Assembly: GCA_048594975.1 (NCBI GenBank)
Contig: JBMDXQ010000118.1
Coordinates: 1-24,539, forward strand
Length of the DNA: 24,539 nucleotides
Direction: 5' to 3'
DNA from: JBMDXB01 sp048594975
Lineage (GTDB): Bacteria; Acidobacteriota; Vicinamibacteria; Vicinamibacterales; 2-12-FULL-66-21
How positions within the stretch are numbered: position 1 is the first letter of the stretch; each line of letters opens with the position of its first letter. The notes beneath the pieces are model-generated. The model had not been told where the DNA came from, searched no databases, and worked only from the letters and a program-made list of their open reading frames with translations. The position numbers and the translations under genes are program-made. Below are positions 1 through 7,499 of the stretch, piece after piece.

Positions 1-192
1 TCCTGCAAGCGCACGCTCGGTGGTACTCTCTTCATGGCGTTGATCTCCTCCGGCCCCGCTTCCAACGAGGCCGCTCTGGTTTGAGTCACCAGGAGGATAC
101 CAACGCCTCTTCGCTTTTACAGGAAGTTTAGGACATCACCGAGAAGCGGGTGCAGCAACTCGTTACGACTGACTGACGCCCTGCGCCACCTG

Positions 193-717
193 TTGACGCT
201 CAAACCAAAAACCATGGCGCAATGGCGAGCGTATGTGCTGGCTTGCACACTCGTGGACACCGGCATCCGCATCGAGGAAGCCCTCGGATTGCGACAGGCA
301 GACGTGGATTATGACAATCTGCTGCTCACCGTGCGGGGGAAGGGAGGCAAAGACGGCATCGTGCCGTTCTCGTTCGAACTACGTCGCGTCCTGTTTCGTT
401 GGAGGCAGTTGCAGGAACGACGGCGCTGGCCCGCCGTTTGGGTGTTCGCCACGCGCATCGGCACGCGTCTGGGTCAACGCAACGCCCTGCGGGCGCACTA
501 TCTGTTGCTCGGGCGGTTGCACATTCCGAAATCTGGGTTCCATCGGCTGCGGCACACGTCAGCGACGAATTATCTGAAGAACGGTGGCGATGTGGTGCGG
601 CTATCGAGGGTTCTGGGGCACTCGCAAATCACTGCAACCATGAGGTATCTGCATTTGCTGACGACAGACTTGCGACAGTCGCATCAGCAACTCTCAATTC
701 TGAACCGGCTTCGATGA
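193..717 (+). pseudogene. Tyrosine recombinase/integrase, catalytic domain only (5'-truncated)
   Basis: This 174-residue frame is the catalytic domain of a XerC/XerD-like tyrosine recombinase, which cuts and rejoins DNA through a 3'-phosphotyrosine. All catalytic positions can be seen: Arg26 (TGIRIEEAL), the beta-hairpin Lys (RGKGGK, about residue 50), the HRLRHT box (His117, Arg120), His143 (VLGHS) and the nucleophile Tyr152 (MRYLHL). Family members are about 300 residues long, and the N-terminal SAM-like core-binding domain is missing. The only start here is a TTG without a clear ribosome-binding site. Bases 1-192 upstream have stops in all three forward frames (for example the TGA at 82-84 in this frame), so I find no intact N-terminus. 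It is probably a decayed integrase left by a mobile element. A functional short recombinase is possible but less likely. Family certain; truncation likely. Confidence 0.8.
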
Positions 718-937
718 GGCGGGGCGAGGTGTCCGCTGGATGCCGCCCTTTCATTTTACCTAGGAAATCCGACGATTCGTGTCCGCACGATGCCGCCAAA
801 TCCGCCCGTTTCCGTGCGCTTGGCTGTCAGATCGGCTGTCAACCTCGCGTGAGAGGCGGTCAGGTATGCTGTTCACATACTCGCCCCGCCCGGCGGACAG
901 GGACTCGACCACGTTTCTTCGGTAACGCTCCGTAGCA

Positions 938-1306
938 ATGGATTCCGACATGGCCTCAATAGGCGAACTTCGTGGCGCGTTTTCGGTCTATTACGGCGAA
1001 TCGGACGACGAGCAGCACGTGGGCAGCATAGTGCAGGTCCAAGCCGAGAGGCTGTTCGAAGCCGCAGCCTACGCGGTGGCGACGTTCCGCGAACACGGCT
1101 GGGCGGCTGACGCGCTAACGTCTGACCGGTTCTCCGCGTCAAGGTCCACCCCGCCAACAGTTGTTCACGAGGAGCCCCTGCGGGCGGTGGAGAGATGGCT
1201 CGGTTCGCCAAGCGGGAGTCCGAAGGAAGCCGCCGTGAAGATTAACGCAGCCTCTGAACGCGGGCGAGTTGCGCGAAGGTCGGACACGCCCGATTGGGCA
1301 GTATGA
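938..1306 (+). CDS. Small conserved hypothetical protein of accessory regions
   Basis: A 122-residue protein. Its first half (FSVYYGESDDE, then AAAYAVATFREHGWAADAL) and second half (PPTVVHE, then LRAVERWL and SPKEAAVK) match, from memory, a small uncharacterised family common in acidobacterial genomic islands. I know no function for it. The centre looks damaged. Around 1126-1150 the +1 frame reads PVLRVKVH, which fits the family better than the in-frame DRFSASRST, suggesting a compensating pair of indels. The residues after about 105 also do not look family-like. The ATG at 938 lacks an obvious Shine-Dalgarno sequence. It may be a fading gene rather than an expressed one. Bases 718-937 hold no gene, only a small inverted repeat GTATG/CATAC at 864-880. 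Confidence 0.5.
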   Translation: MDSDMASIGELRGAFSVYYGESDDEQHVGSIVQVQAERLFEAAAYAVATFREHGWAADALTSDRFSASRSTPPTVVHEEPLRAVERWLGSPSGSPKEAAVKINAASERGRVARRSDTPDWAV

Positions 1307-1334
1307 TTACCCCGGCTTACTCAGGAGGAACCGT

Positions 1335-1490
1335 ATGGCGGTGACGGTGACGCGAAGTGCAGGAATGCTGCTTCTGGCGATTTGGCTCATTCTCACTGGT
1401 GCCGCAGGATTCGTTACGCTACCCTTGCCGAGCATACTCATGGCGGCACTTGCACTGATTGCAGGCGTGTTGATTCTGGTAGGGCGCTGA
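1335..1490 (+). CDS. Small two-helix membrane protein (51 aa)
   Basis: The ATG at 1335 follows a strong AGGAGG (1323-1328) at good spacing. I therefore reject the in-frame ATG 66 bases further upstream. The product is 51 residues and almost entirely hydrophobic: one helix at about 8-28 (LLLAIWLILTGAAGF) and a second at about 33-49 (LMAALALIAGVLILVG), ending in GR. The pattern LLAIWLILTG, a short loop, then an Ala/Leu helix ending GVLxLxGR is typical of a widespread family of tiny inner-membrane proteins of unknown function. It sits alone, with a hairpin directly after its stop. Codon use and the strong ribosome-binding site make it one of the more convincing small genes in this debris-rich stretch. 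Confidence 0.8.
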   Translation: MAVTVTRSAGMLLLAIWLILTGAAGFVTLPLPSILMAALALIAGVLILVGR

Positions 1491-1492
1491 CC

Positions 1493-1514
1493 AGCGGCGG
1501 TTCTCGCCGTCGCT
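1493..1514 (+). terminator. Hairpin just after the 51-aa gene
   Basis: An 8-bp stem (arms 1493-1500 and 1507-1514, one G.U pair) with the 6-base loop TTCTCG starts 3 bases after the stop codon. Only a short T run follows. It is a plausible weak intrinsic terminator or 3'-end stabiliser for the small membrane-protein transcript. Confidence 0.4.
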
Positions 1515-1684
1515 TTGGTGGGACAGTCGAGCGGTGGCTGCTGTCAGCGACCATTGAATCCCGGTGACAGACCCAGAATGTAAGGCACGAAGAACGCTCA
1601 ACGACCTACCGGGAAGGAGCTTAAGACCCGCAGCACTCCTACTGCCTCGTCATACAGAGTGCGAAGCTGCTCAGGTGAGATGGT

Positions 1685-1759
1685 ATTGTAGAACACCTCG
1701 AGGTAGTCGAACAACGCGGCCTTCGCTGCCGCGGCACTGTCGAAGTGCCCGCCGGCTCG
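1685..1759 (-). pseudogene. IS3-family transposase (OrfB) fragment
   Basis: On the minus strand about 25 residues (ARAGGHFDSAAAAKAALF followed by DYLEVFYN) match the end of the DDE integrase core of IS3-family OrfB. There the family has a stretch like '...A(A/V)FDYIEVFYN' before its C-terminal RLHSTLGY segment. The reading frame continues to 1598 but loses the family pattern right after FYN. Nothing of the catalytic core is found upstream. This is a scrap of a former insertion sequence. The match is short, so the family assignment is probable rather than certain. Confidence 0.55.
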
Positions 1760-1959
1760 TGCTTGTTCGTCGAGAATAGGCTTGTGTTCGGCCCTGAATA
1801 ACGGCGACACGTGACTGGTAAGTAGGTGGGGCTGGGATCCGGCATCTCCTTCGCCACCGGCCAACGGACCTTCGTCTTGACCCTTAGCCGAATCGATAGA
1901 AAGTCTTCGAACCTCTTAAGGGTCCCTCTCTACAATCGGGATTGCCCGCACGCGAGGTC

Positions 1960-2102
1960 TCGGTCCTGGGACCCCGGAGCCGTCAGGGGTGACTGTGTCA
2001 CGGGCGGTCGATCACCAACTGCCGTACGACCATGGGATCGTGGCGAAAGCCATTCTCGCCGGTTTCCATCACGAGTATCGGCTTGAGCCGCTCGCCGCGT
2101 GA
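1960..2102 (+). pseudogene. Integrase-core transposase, C-terminal tail (copy A)
   Basis: Read in the frame ending with the TGA at 2100-2102, this stretch encodes a tail with HGIVAKAILAGFHHEY, then RLEPLAA and stop. Tails of the type 'GGLHHRYxR.AA-stop' are characteristic of rve/integrase-core (IS3/IS481-like) transposases. The upstream catalytic core is missing. A second, clearly related tail occurs at about 9,970-10,101 in this window. The resemblance continues for about 20 bases past both stop codons, which suggests the same IS right end. Confidence 0.6.
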
Positions 2103-2103
2103 T

Positions 2104-2429
2104 TCATTGCGGAGTTCTCTTCATACCGAGTATTGCGGAGTACAGGCGTTTTTGAGCCGCGCGGATGGCCGCTCTGACCTCTTCTGGTAGAGCTGTGACC
2201 TGTATCTCGATGCCCATGATGCGAAGAGCCTCTGCCATCCAGCCTCTTCCCTGAAACCGTGACGCGCCTTCTGGGTCGGCGAAGGCCAATATCTTGCGGG
2301 GCAGTCCTCTACTAACTGACCAACGAGAAACAGCTTTGTCGCATCCGTCATGACCTTCGCCTTCTGCGCAGATTTCGGCGGGCCTTGATGCGCCCACGCC
2401 TCGCAAAGAATCGCCCGACCGTACTGCAT
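2104..2429 (-). pseudogene. Frameshifted conserved hypothetical, possibly PD-(D/E)XK-like
   Basis: Two overlapping minus-strand frames join into one recognisable protein. The frame starting at 2429 supplies YGRAILCEAWAHQGPPKSAQ, KAKVMTDATKL and FLVGQLV. The other frame then supplies RKILAFADPEGASRF, GWMAEALRIMGIEIQV and EVRAAIRAAQKRLY. The switch must lie at about 2300-2325. The layout (E-A-W-A-H-Q-G ... K..D..KL, then a central strand, then a C-terminal 'IRAAQxRQ'-like helix) matches an uncharacterised family I remember. A restriction-nuclease-like fold is only a guess. The last residues overlap the IS-derived 3' flank of the transposase tail on the opposite strand, so an IS insertion may also have altered the C-terminus. 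Confidence 0.55.
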
Positions 2430-2577
2430 CCGTCGATTTCAAGGTGACCGCCGGACGGAAGTGGAATTTGCTGCCGCCACTATCGCGATGATCAGCGGCT
2501 CGCCGGCTTGCTGTTCTCGTGGACGGTCGAGTGTCCGCCGATCGCCAGCGTAGTGACCGGTCCCTCTAACCGGTTTA

Positions 2578-3306
2578 TCAGGTCGCCTCGGGTCGGCCGG
2601 TCACTGGAGGCGCTTCAACCGGTCCTTCGAGTAGCGTCTTGTACACCAACCCCGCGGCGGCTGCGCCCAGCAGCGGGGCGATCCAGAACAGCCATAGCTG
2701 CTGCACCGCCCACCCGCCGACGAACAGCGCCGGCCCCGTGCTGCGCGCGGGATTCACCGAGGTGTTGGTCACCGGGATGCTGATCAAATGGATCAGCGTG
2801 AGCGCCAAGCCGATGGCCAGGCCAGCGAAGCCGACTGGCGCACGCTTGTGCGTTGCGCCAAGAATGACAATCAGGAACATGAATGTCATCACGACTTCGG
2901 TGACGAGCCCGGCCATCATCGTGTAGCCGCCCGGTGAATGGCTCGCATATCCATTGGCGGCAAACCCGCCGGCGAGACTGAAGTCGGCTTTCCCGCTGGC
3001 GATGAGATAGAGCACGCCTGCACCAATCAGCGCGCCGGCTACCTGCGTGATGATGTAGGGCACGAGGAGCGCCGCGGGGAAGCGCCCTCCGGCCCACAAC
3101 CCGACGGACACAGCAGGATTGAAATGTGCGCCGGAGATCGGCCCCACGGCGTACGCACCCGAGAGCACGGTAAGGCCAAACGCCAGCGACACGCCGTGCA
3201 GGCCGATGCCGACATCCGGAAATGCGGCCGCCAGCACCGCGCTCCCACAACCTCCGAGTACGAGCCAGAACGTGCCAATGAATTCCGCGGAAAGCTTCGC
3301 GAGCAC
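2578..3306 (-). CDS. aqpZ: Aquaporin Z (MIP family water channel)
   Basis: A six-helix MIP channel of 242 residues that resembles E. coli AqpZ along its whole length. It carries both NPA boxes (HFNPAVS with Asn63; SVNPARSTGPA with Asn185), the selectivity-filter His in LTLIHLISIPVTNTS (about residue 173) and the Arg after the second NPA (about 188). These are the residues of a water-selective channel rather than a glycerol facilitator. I chose the GTG at 3306 because it aligns exactly with the E. coli start (VLAKLSAEFIGTFWLV) and is preceded by GGGAGTGGAG. An in-frame ATG at 3327 would add seven residues. It acts in the inner membrane in osmotic water flux. Its neighbours are unrelated. Bases 3307-3602 upstream show no gene. 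Confidence 0.93.
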   Translation of the reverse strand: MLAKLSAEFIGTFWLVLGGCGSAVLAAAFPDVGIGLHGVSLAFGLTVLSGAYAVGPISGAHFNPAVSVGLWAGGRFPAALLVPYIITQVAGALIGAGVLYLIASGKADFSLAGGFAANGYASHSPGGYTMMAGLVTEVVMTFMFLIVILGATHKRAPVGFAGLAIGLALTLIHLISIPVTNTSVNPARSTGPALFVGGWAVQQLWLFWIAPLLGAAAAGLVYKTLLEGPVEAPPVTGRPEAT

Positions 3307-3602
3307 GGCTCCACTCCCTTCCCGCATCGGCGCGGGACCGGCTATCGGGCACTGCCGATGGCGGATGTCGAGGACGGGACACTACCACATCACGGTTTGA
3401 TGAAGCCGCTGAGAGCGGAGCGCTGTGCGCGGACAACGCACGGCCAGTTCCTGCGGAGTGGAGCGGTCAAGGAGGGTAAGAGATGGTGCGGACGGCGTGC
3501 ATACGGCAACCCGCCGGTCACGTCGAGCTTAGGCTGCTCGCCTCAGCCCCGCAAGGTGCAGCAGCCAACCGTCCAGCTGGTTCCAACTCGCGAAAATGCG
3601 GC

Positions 3603-3970
3603 TCACTTTAGAGACTTCCTCTGGGCCCTTTGCTTCCCTTCCCCCTCTCTTGCCGCAGCAAGCCGGAACAGCGCCAGCAGCACGCGGTCTTTGTCCGTTT
3701 CGAAGTCGGGGTCATTGCGCAGTTTCCCGGCGTTGATAGCCGTCAGCCGCTGCAGCGGTTCCGGAAGTGCGCTGCCGCCGGCATCCTGTCGGTGCCGTGC
3801 AACAGCGGAATGATCGGGACCTTTGCGTCGAGTCCCGCGATGATTTCGCGGCGAACCATATCCTGGGGATCGTCAACGAAATCGCGACCCTTCGCTCTCG
3901 TCGCTGGCAAGGGTTGGGCACCTTGCCCTTGTCCTGCCCTTTTCGAGCGTCCAACATCATCCAGCCATCT
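3603..3970 (-). pseudogene. TIR-domain protein, C-terminal half (frameshifted)
   Basis: On the minus strand the frame shared with the cupin upstream reads GRDFVDDPQDMVRREIIAGL, then VPIIPLLHGTDRMPAAA. A one-base shift at about 3750-3765 then gives LPEPLQRLTAINA, KLRNDPDFETD and LLALFRLAAA, ending at the TGA at 3603-3605. The order 'DDPxDFVRxEI - VPVIPVLxxxxxMP - LPxxLxxLxxxNAxxL - DFxxDxxRLL' is the second half of bacterial TIR_2 domains, NAD-binding modules used in defence and signalling. The first half of the domain, including the phosphate loop and the region of the catalytic Glu, is not found. The gene is therefore dead in two ways: truncated at the 5' side and frameshifted. Confidence 0.72.
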
Positions 3971-3972
3971 GA

Positions 3973-4213
3973 CTGTCGTGCCCTCGATGACGCGCCTGCC
4001 CGCGAGTACGAACAGCTCTTTGCCCGCCAGGTGATTGTGATACGGGTACTTCGCATCTGGCTCGAACCGGAGGAGGAAGCTCGGTGCGCGACCAGTCGCC
4101 TGATCCGTGCTAAGACCTTCACCGAGATCCCTCTCGTGTCCCCCCCGCTCGACGAACGGCATCCACTCGATATTGGCTGTCCTGACGAGGCCGTCGAGAC
4201 TTTGTCCATTCAT
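3973..4213 (-). pseudogene. ChrR-like cupin (anti-sigma type) fragment, fused to TIR remnant
   Basis: The minus-strand frame from ATG 4213 begins like a ChrR/cupin_7 protein: TANIEWMPFVERG, then TDQATGRAPSFLLRFEPDAK, then the metal-binding YPYHNHLAGKELFVL box and VIEGTTV. Between the first two blocks the family expects a strand such as GISVKVLR. It is present, but in another frame (about 4105-4140), so two compensating shifts have already occurred. After about residue 80 the cupin stops abruptly, and the sequence becomes the TIR remnant in the same frame. Such cupins sense oxidants or act as zinc anti-sigma factors. Here only the first half of the barrel remains, with three of the expected metal ligands (His59, His61, Glu66). 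Non-functional. Confidence 0.7.
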
Positions 4214-4296
4214 GGTTCATGGTGTAGCCCCGGCTTCTGGAGTGCGATCACGGACGCCCGCGTTGCGTTCATGGCATCAGGCGTCGATGCGTGCCC

Positions 4297-4653
4297 TCAC
4301 CGGACGGGCTGACTTGGGCGGTCTCGCGCGAGCTCCAGCACGTAGCACGGCCGACCGTCCGGATTCTTGATACCAAACACCATGCCGTAGGGCATCTGTT
4401 TGAGAGGCAACGAGACTTCACCGCGCTCGCGGAGCTCCGCGAACGCGGCCTCGGCATCGTCGACAAGCCAATAGAGTTCCGGATCACGATTGCCGGTCAT
4501 CGATTCGTCGTTCGCGACCGCGAAGTGGCTGAATTGGATGAACGTCGGATGGTAACGCTCCATCTGGAGGCCGAGAACGTCGACGTAGAAGCGCTTGGCC
4601 GCCTCGATGTCCTTCACGTACTCAAGAACGAATCCGAACTGTGGCTTGATCAC
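4297..4653 (-). CDS. VOC superfamily (glyoxalase/bleomycin-resistance-like) protein
   Basis: A 118-residue single VOC domain. It has the opening strand FGFVLEYVKDIEAAKRFYVD, followed by the LGLQMERY turn, a central ELYWLVDDAEAAFAELRERG segment, and the closing MVFGIKNPDGRPCYVLELA. The length is normal for this class. The GTG start at 4653 follows AGAGGAAAG at suitable spacing. Members include metal-dependent lyases, isomerases, dioxygenases and antibiotic-binding proteins. The substrate cannot be told from sequence. The closing strand keeps a Glu (VLELA) that is a usual metal ligand, while the first strand has no His or Gln at the common position, so metal binding is uncertain. It lies 66 bases downstream of the AhpD-like gene on the same strand, and the two may be co-transcribed. 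Confidence 0.85.
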   Translation of the reverse strand: MIKPQFGFVLEYVKDIEAAKRFYVDVLGLQMERYHPTFIQFSHFAVANDESMTGNRDPELYWLVDDAEAAFAELRERGEVSLPLKQMPYGMVFGIKNPDGRPCYVLELARDRPSQPVR

Positions 4654-4719
4654 GGGCCTTTCCTCTCTTGGTTGAATCAGCGCGGCGCTCCAGAACCGGA
4701 GCCCGCCATCGCCACGCCG

Positions 4720-5184
4720 TCAGGCAACCGACTGGGCAGGTTGGTACGTCCCGGGGACCAGCCGACCCGCAATCGACAACCTATTCCAGGCGTTGATGGC
4801 CGCCAGCGCGAGCGTGAGATCGGCCAATTCCTTTTCACGGAAGTGCGGCTGCACCTCGCGATACACCGCATCCGGTACGTGGTCGCCCGCAATCATGGTC
4901 ACTGCTTCGGTCCACGCGAGTGCCGCGCGTTCGCGCTCCGTGTAGTACGGGCACTCACGCCAGGCCGGCAACGAGTAGAGCCGCTGTTCTTGCTCGCCGA
5001 TGGCACACAGATCCTTCCAGTGCATGTCGAGGCAGTAGGCGCATCCGTTGATCTGTGACGCCCGCAGCTGCACGAGCATGACCAGCGACTTCTCGACATC
5101 GCATGTCTGGAGATATTGGTCCAGCGCGTCCATGGCGGCATACGTTCCAGGGGCGACTGTTCCGTAGTTGATGCGTGGCTTCAT
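4720..5184 (-). CDS. AhpD-like carboxymuconolactone decarboxylase-family protein
   Basis: A 154-residue alpha-helical protein of the CMD/AhpD family. It carries the redox motif CAYCLDMH (Cys48, Cys51 and His55, i.e. CxxCxxxH) in the helix after QLRASQING, where family members place the catalytic thiols used in alkylhydroperoxide reduction. The C-terminal helix LTLALAAINAWNRLS is also typical. The ATG at 5184 is preceded by AAGGAGAG and starts the family sequence MKPRINYG. The much longer frame extending upstream to 5631 crosses the divergent gene and is rejected. It is transcribed away from a MocR-type regulator, an arrangement in which the regulator often controls the neighbour. A role in oxidative stress or aromatic-compound detoxification is inferred. 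Confidence 0.88.
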   Translation of the reverse strand: MKPRINYGTVAPGTYAAMDALDQYLQTCDVEKSLVMLVQLRASQINGCAYCLDMHWKDLCAIGEQEQRLYSLPAWRECPYYTERERAALAWTEAVTMIAGDHVPDAVYREVQPHFREKELADLTLALAAINAWNRLSIAGRLVPGTYQPAQSVA

Positions 5185-5306
5185 CGTCTCTCCTTTCCGC
5201 GTCTTCCGAGCGCTGCGCACGCTGCCGAGCGCGGCAGGTTGGTGGACGTGTGGCGCCAGTCCTCGGTCTATCGGCGCCGCGAATACAAAACCAATGTACG
5301 AGGGGA

Positions 5307-5353
5307 ATTGGCACCCCACAAGAGCCAATCTTGACAACGTCGACTGGGCCAAT
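5307..5353. promoter_or_regulatory. Repeated CCAAT boxes in the ahpD-like / mocR divergent promoter
   Basis: In the 183-bp divergent gap an inverted repeat ATTGGC (5307-5312) / GCCAAT (5324-5329) is followed by another GCCAAT at 5348-5353; a further CCAAT lies at 5291-5295. TTGACA (5331-5336) could be the -35 of the regulator gene. On the other strand TTGTGG, 17 bases, TACATT could serve the AhpD-like gene. MocR regulators usually bind direct repeats in such divergent promoters, so these boxes are candidate operators. Confidence 0.4.
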
Positions 5354-5367
5354 TCAGACTGGCGGAC

Positions 5368-6798
5368 GTGGATGTGCACGTGACGCTGAAGGGCCGGGGC
5401 GATCTGACGACCCGGATCTACCGCCAGCTCTTTGACGCGGTGTTGGACGGCCGGCTGCGTCCAGGCGAACGCTTGCCGCCGACGCGTGAATTGGCCCGCC
5501 GTCTTGCGGTCTCGCGCAACACGGTGGCGCTGGCGTACGAGCGGCTGGTCGCTGAGGGGGTGCTCACCAGCCGTGTTGGCGCCGGCACGTTCGTGTGCAC
5601 CGAGCCTGTCGGTCCCGCCCGCGCGCGTCACGCACCTGCAGGCAGCGCTGCACGGCCGCGATCGGTATGGAAGACCATTCCAGAACCACCGCCGGCTCGA
5701 TCAGGCTCGCCTCTCTATGACTTTCGCGTCGGCAGCCCGGACGCCACGATGTTTCCATTCACGGTGTGGCGGCGGCTGGTCGCGCGACAACTTCGCCCCG
5801 GGAGCTTCGACTGGGGGCGCTACGGTGACCCGAGCGGTCACGCAGGCCTGCGCGCGGCGATCGCCCGCCACATCGGGATCTCGCGCGCCGTCCGAGCGGG
5901 CGCCGAGGATGTGATCGTCACGCAAGGCGCCCAGCAGGCACTCGATCTGATCGGCCGGGTCGTGCTTGATCAGGGTGATACCGTCGCGGTGGAGGAGCCG
6001 GGGTACCCGCCTGCGCGTCTGCTGTTTCGGACCTTGGGTGCTCAGGTGATTGGCGTCCCCGTCGACGGTGAAGGGCTCGCGGTGTCTGCCATCCCGAAGG
6101 CGGCCCGGTTGGTCTATGTCACGCCGTCCCACCAGTTTCCGTTGGGGGTGCCGATGTCGCTCCCTCGCCGCACGGCGCTCTTGGCATGGGCCGAGCAGCG
6201 GAACGCCCTCATCATCGAAGACGACTACGACAGCGAATTCCGCTTCGAGGGACGTCCGCTCGATCCGCTGCAGACGTTGGATGCCGCAGGGCGGGTCATT
6301 TACGTCGGCTCCTTTTCGAAAGTCATGTTGCCAACGCTGCGTCTCGGATTCCTGATCGCGCCAGCCTCGCTCCGCGCGGCGCTTCGGGCGGCTAAGCAGC
6401 TGACCGACTGGCATGGTGAAGTGCCGATTCAGGCGGCGCTCGCGCGATTCATCGATGACGGGCTCCTCGGTCGTCACATCCGTAAAGTGGCGCGCGAATA
6501 CGCGATGCGCCAGGCCATGATTGCCGAGGCGATCCGTCGTGATTTCAGCGAGTGTCTTCAGCTCATTCCCTCTGCAGCGGGATTGCACCTGGCGGCCCGC
6601 ACGGCACCTCGCGTCTCGATTGACGTGGAACAGGTCGTAAGGCGGGCCGAATCATGGGGACTCATGGTGCGCACGTTGTCCTATTTCTCCGCCACAAGCC
6701 GACCGCAGGACGGGCTCGTGATTGGATACGGCGCGGTGGCCACACCGAGAATCGAGGAGGGCCTGCGTCGGCTTCGGAGAAGCTTTCGGCCTCGCTGA
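5368..6798 (+). CDS. MocR/GntR-type PLP-dependent transcriptional regulator
   Basis: A 476-residue regulator with the two-part MocR design. Residues 1-76 form a GntR winged helix (IYRQLFDAVLDGRL, RLPPTRELARRLAVSRNTV, GVLTSRVGAGTFV). Residues 115-475 form a fold-type I aminotransferase domain with the PLP-contacting IIEDDYDSEFR (283-292) and the Schiff-base lysine in YVGSFSKVMLPTLRLGF (Lys318). MocR proteins use PLP as an effector to control vitamin B6, amino-acid or GABA-type metabolism. The effector here is unknown. Start: the GTG at 5368 gives the family start VHVTLKGRGDL; in-frame GTGs at 5374 and 5380 are alternatives. It is divergent from the AhpD-like gene, which is the most likely target. 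The gene looks complete. Confidence 0.93.
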   Translation: MDVHVTLKGRGDLTTRIYRQLFDAVLDGRLRPGERLPPTRELARRLAVSRNTVALAYERLVAEGVLTSRVGAGTFVCTEPVGPARARHAPAGSAARPRSVWKTIPEPPPARSGSPLYDFRVGSPDATMFPFTVWRRLVARQLRPGSFDWGRYGDPSGHAGLRAAIARHIGISRAVRAGAEDVIVTQGAQQALDLIGRVVLDQGDTVAVEEPGYPPARLLFRTLGAQVIGVPVDGEGLAVSAIPKAARLVYVTPSHQFPLGVPMSLPRRTALLAWAEQRNALIIEDDYDSEFRFEGRPLDPLQTLDAAGRVIYVGSFSKVMLPTLRLGFLIAPASLRAALRAAKQLTDWHGEVPIQAALARFIDDGLLGRHIRKVAREYAMRQAMIAEAIRRDFSECLQLIPSAAGLHLAARTAPRVSIDVEQVVRRAESWGLMVRTLSYFSATSRPQDGLVIGYGAVATPRIEEGLRRLRRSFRPR

Positions 6799-6856
6799 GG
6801 CGGCTGCCTGATCGGGTTGCCGTCGACAAGCCCAATAACGCGCAATGCGCGTCGTT

Positions 6857-7075
6857 TCATCGCCACAAAGCGGCGATGCGGCCTGCGCTCGGCTGGCGAC
6901 CCTGTTCTCGGCCCGCAAGCGACGGTTTTGCGACTCGGTGGGTCGAACAGGTTTCCGCCGCCCGAGGCAAACGCCGCCTTCGTGGATTCGTCCGGATGCA
7001 CCACTTCGACGAGCGCTCCATTCGCGCGCAGCGTCTGCACGGCGACATCGAGCGACACGACCGTAATGTCCGAAA
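6857..7075 (-). pseudogene. Patatin-like phospholipase, C-terminal fragment (frameshifted)
   Basis: On the minus strand one frame gives TVVSLDVAVQTLRANGALVE, VVHPDESTKAAFASGGGNLF and DP (7064 to about 6936). The adjoining frame then gives KPSLAGREQGRQPSAGRIAA and LWR, ending at the TGA at 6857-6859. Together they match the last ~70 residues of bacterial patatin-like serine lipases, where a 'V.P D...AFG.N.LDP..R..AA.AGR.QGR' block precedes the end. The catalytic Ser and Asp regions are missing. Homology ends at about 7080, close to where the plus-strand transposase remnant begins, so an IS probably cut the gene. Non-functional. Confidence 0.6.
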
Positions 7076-7106
7076 TCGCTGCCGGCAGGTAACGTAGACT
7101 CGGCGT

Positions 7107-7277
7107 GTGATTCCGTTGCACGTGTTCGTCGCGATGGTCCTCGGCTGGCTCCAAGAGGAGCAGCACAGGGTGATCGAGTACCTCGGCGAAGAGAACCGCG
7201 TCCTCAAGGCGCAGCTGCGCAGTCGCCGCGTGCAGCTGACCGACCACGAACGGCGACGCTTGGCAGTCCTCGGTGCC
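7107..7277 (+). pseudogene. Integrase-core transposase, N-terminal fragment
   Basis: From the GTG at 7107 about 57 residues (IPLHVFVAMVLGWLQEEQ, RVIEYLGEENRVLKAQLRSR, RVQLTDHERRRLAVLGA) match the beginning of rve/integrase-core transposases: a coiled leading helix followed by the 'LTDxERRRLAxLG' helix that opens the HTH. After residue 57 the pattern is lost, although the frame stays open to 7400. The catalytic core is absent. It is in the same orientation as the tail copies A and C, but need not come from the same element. Bases 7278-7499 hold no recognisable gene. Confidence 0.68.
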
Positions 7278-7499
7278 AGCCCTGTTTGGGTGCACGAGGT
7301 TCAGCAGCCCGGACAACTCTCGCAACTGGCACGCACCTTATCGCCAGACGACCGGCTTCGCTCTCGTGTATCGTCGGGCTTCGGACAGCCGCTCAGCTGA
7401 TGGCTGTGGATCGAACTCCCGACGGAGGCCCACGTGGACCCGTTGGCGGTCCCTTTGCACGCTTCAGCAGGGACCGCGCACGCACAAAGGAGACCGTTC

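Noticed and set aside
1..192. Possible N-terminal domain of the recombinase in another frame (DITEKRVQQLV)
   Set aside because: Stops interrupt it on both sides and the similarity is too short to claim.
5185..5631. N-terminal extension of the AhpD-like frame
   Set aside because: It crosses the divergent promoter and the regulator's start; AAGGAGAG and the family start support 5184.
5701..6588. 295-codon open frame antisense to the MocR regulator
   Set aside because: Overlaps the aminotransferase domain completely and has no recognisable domain or ribosome-binding site.
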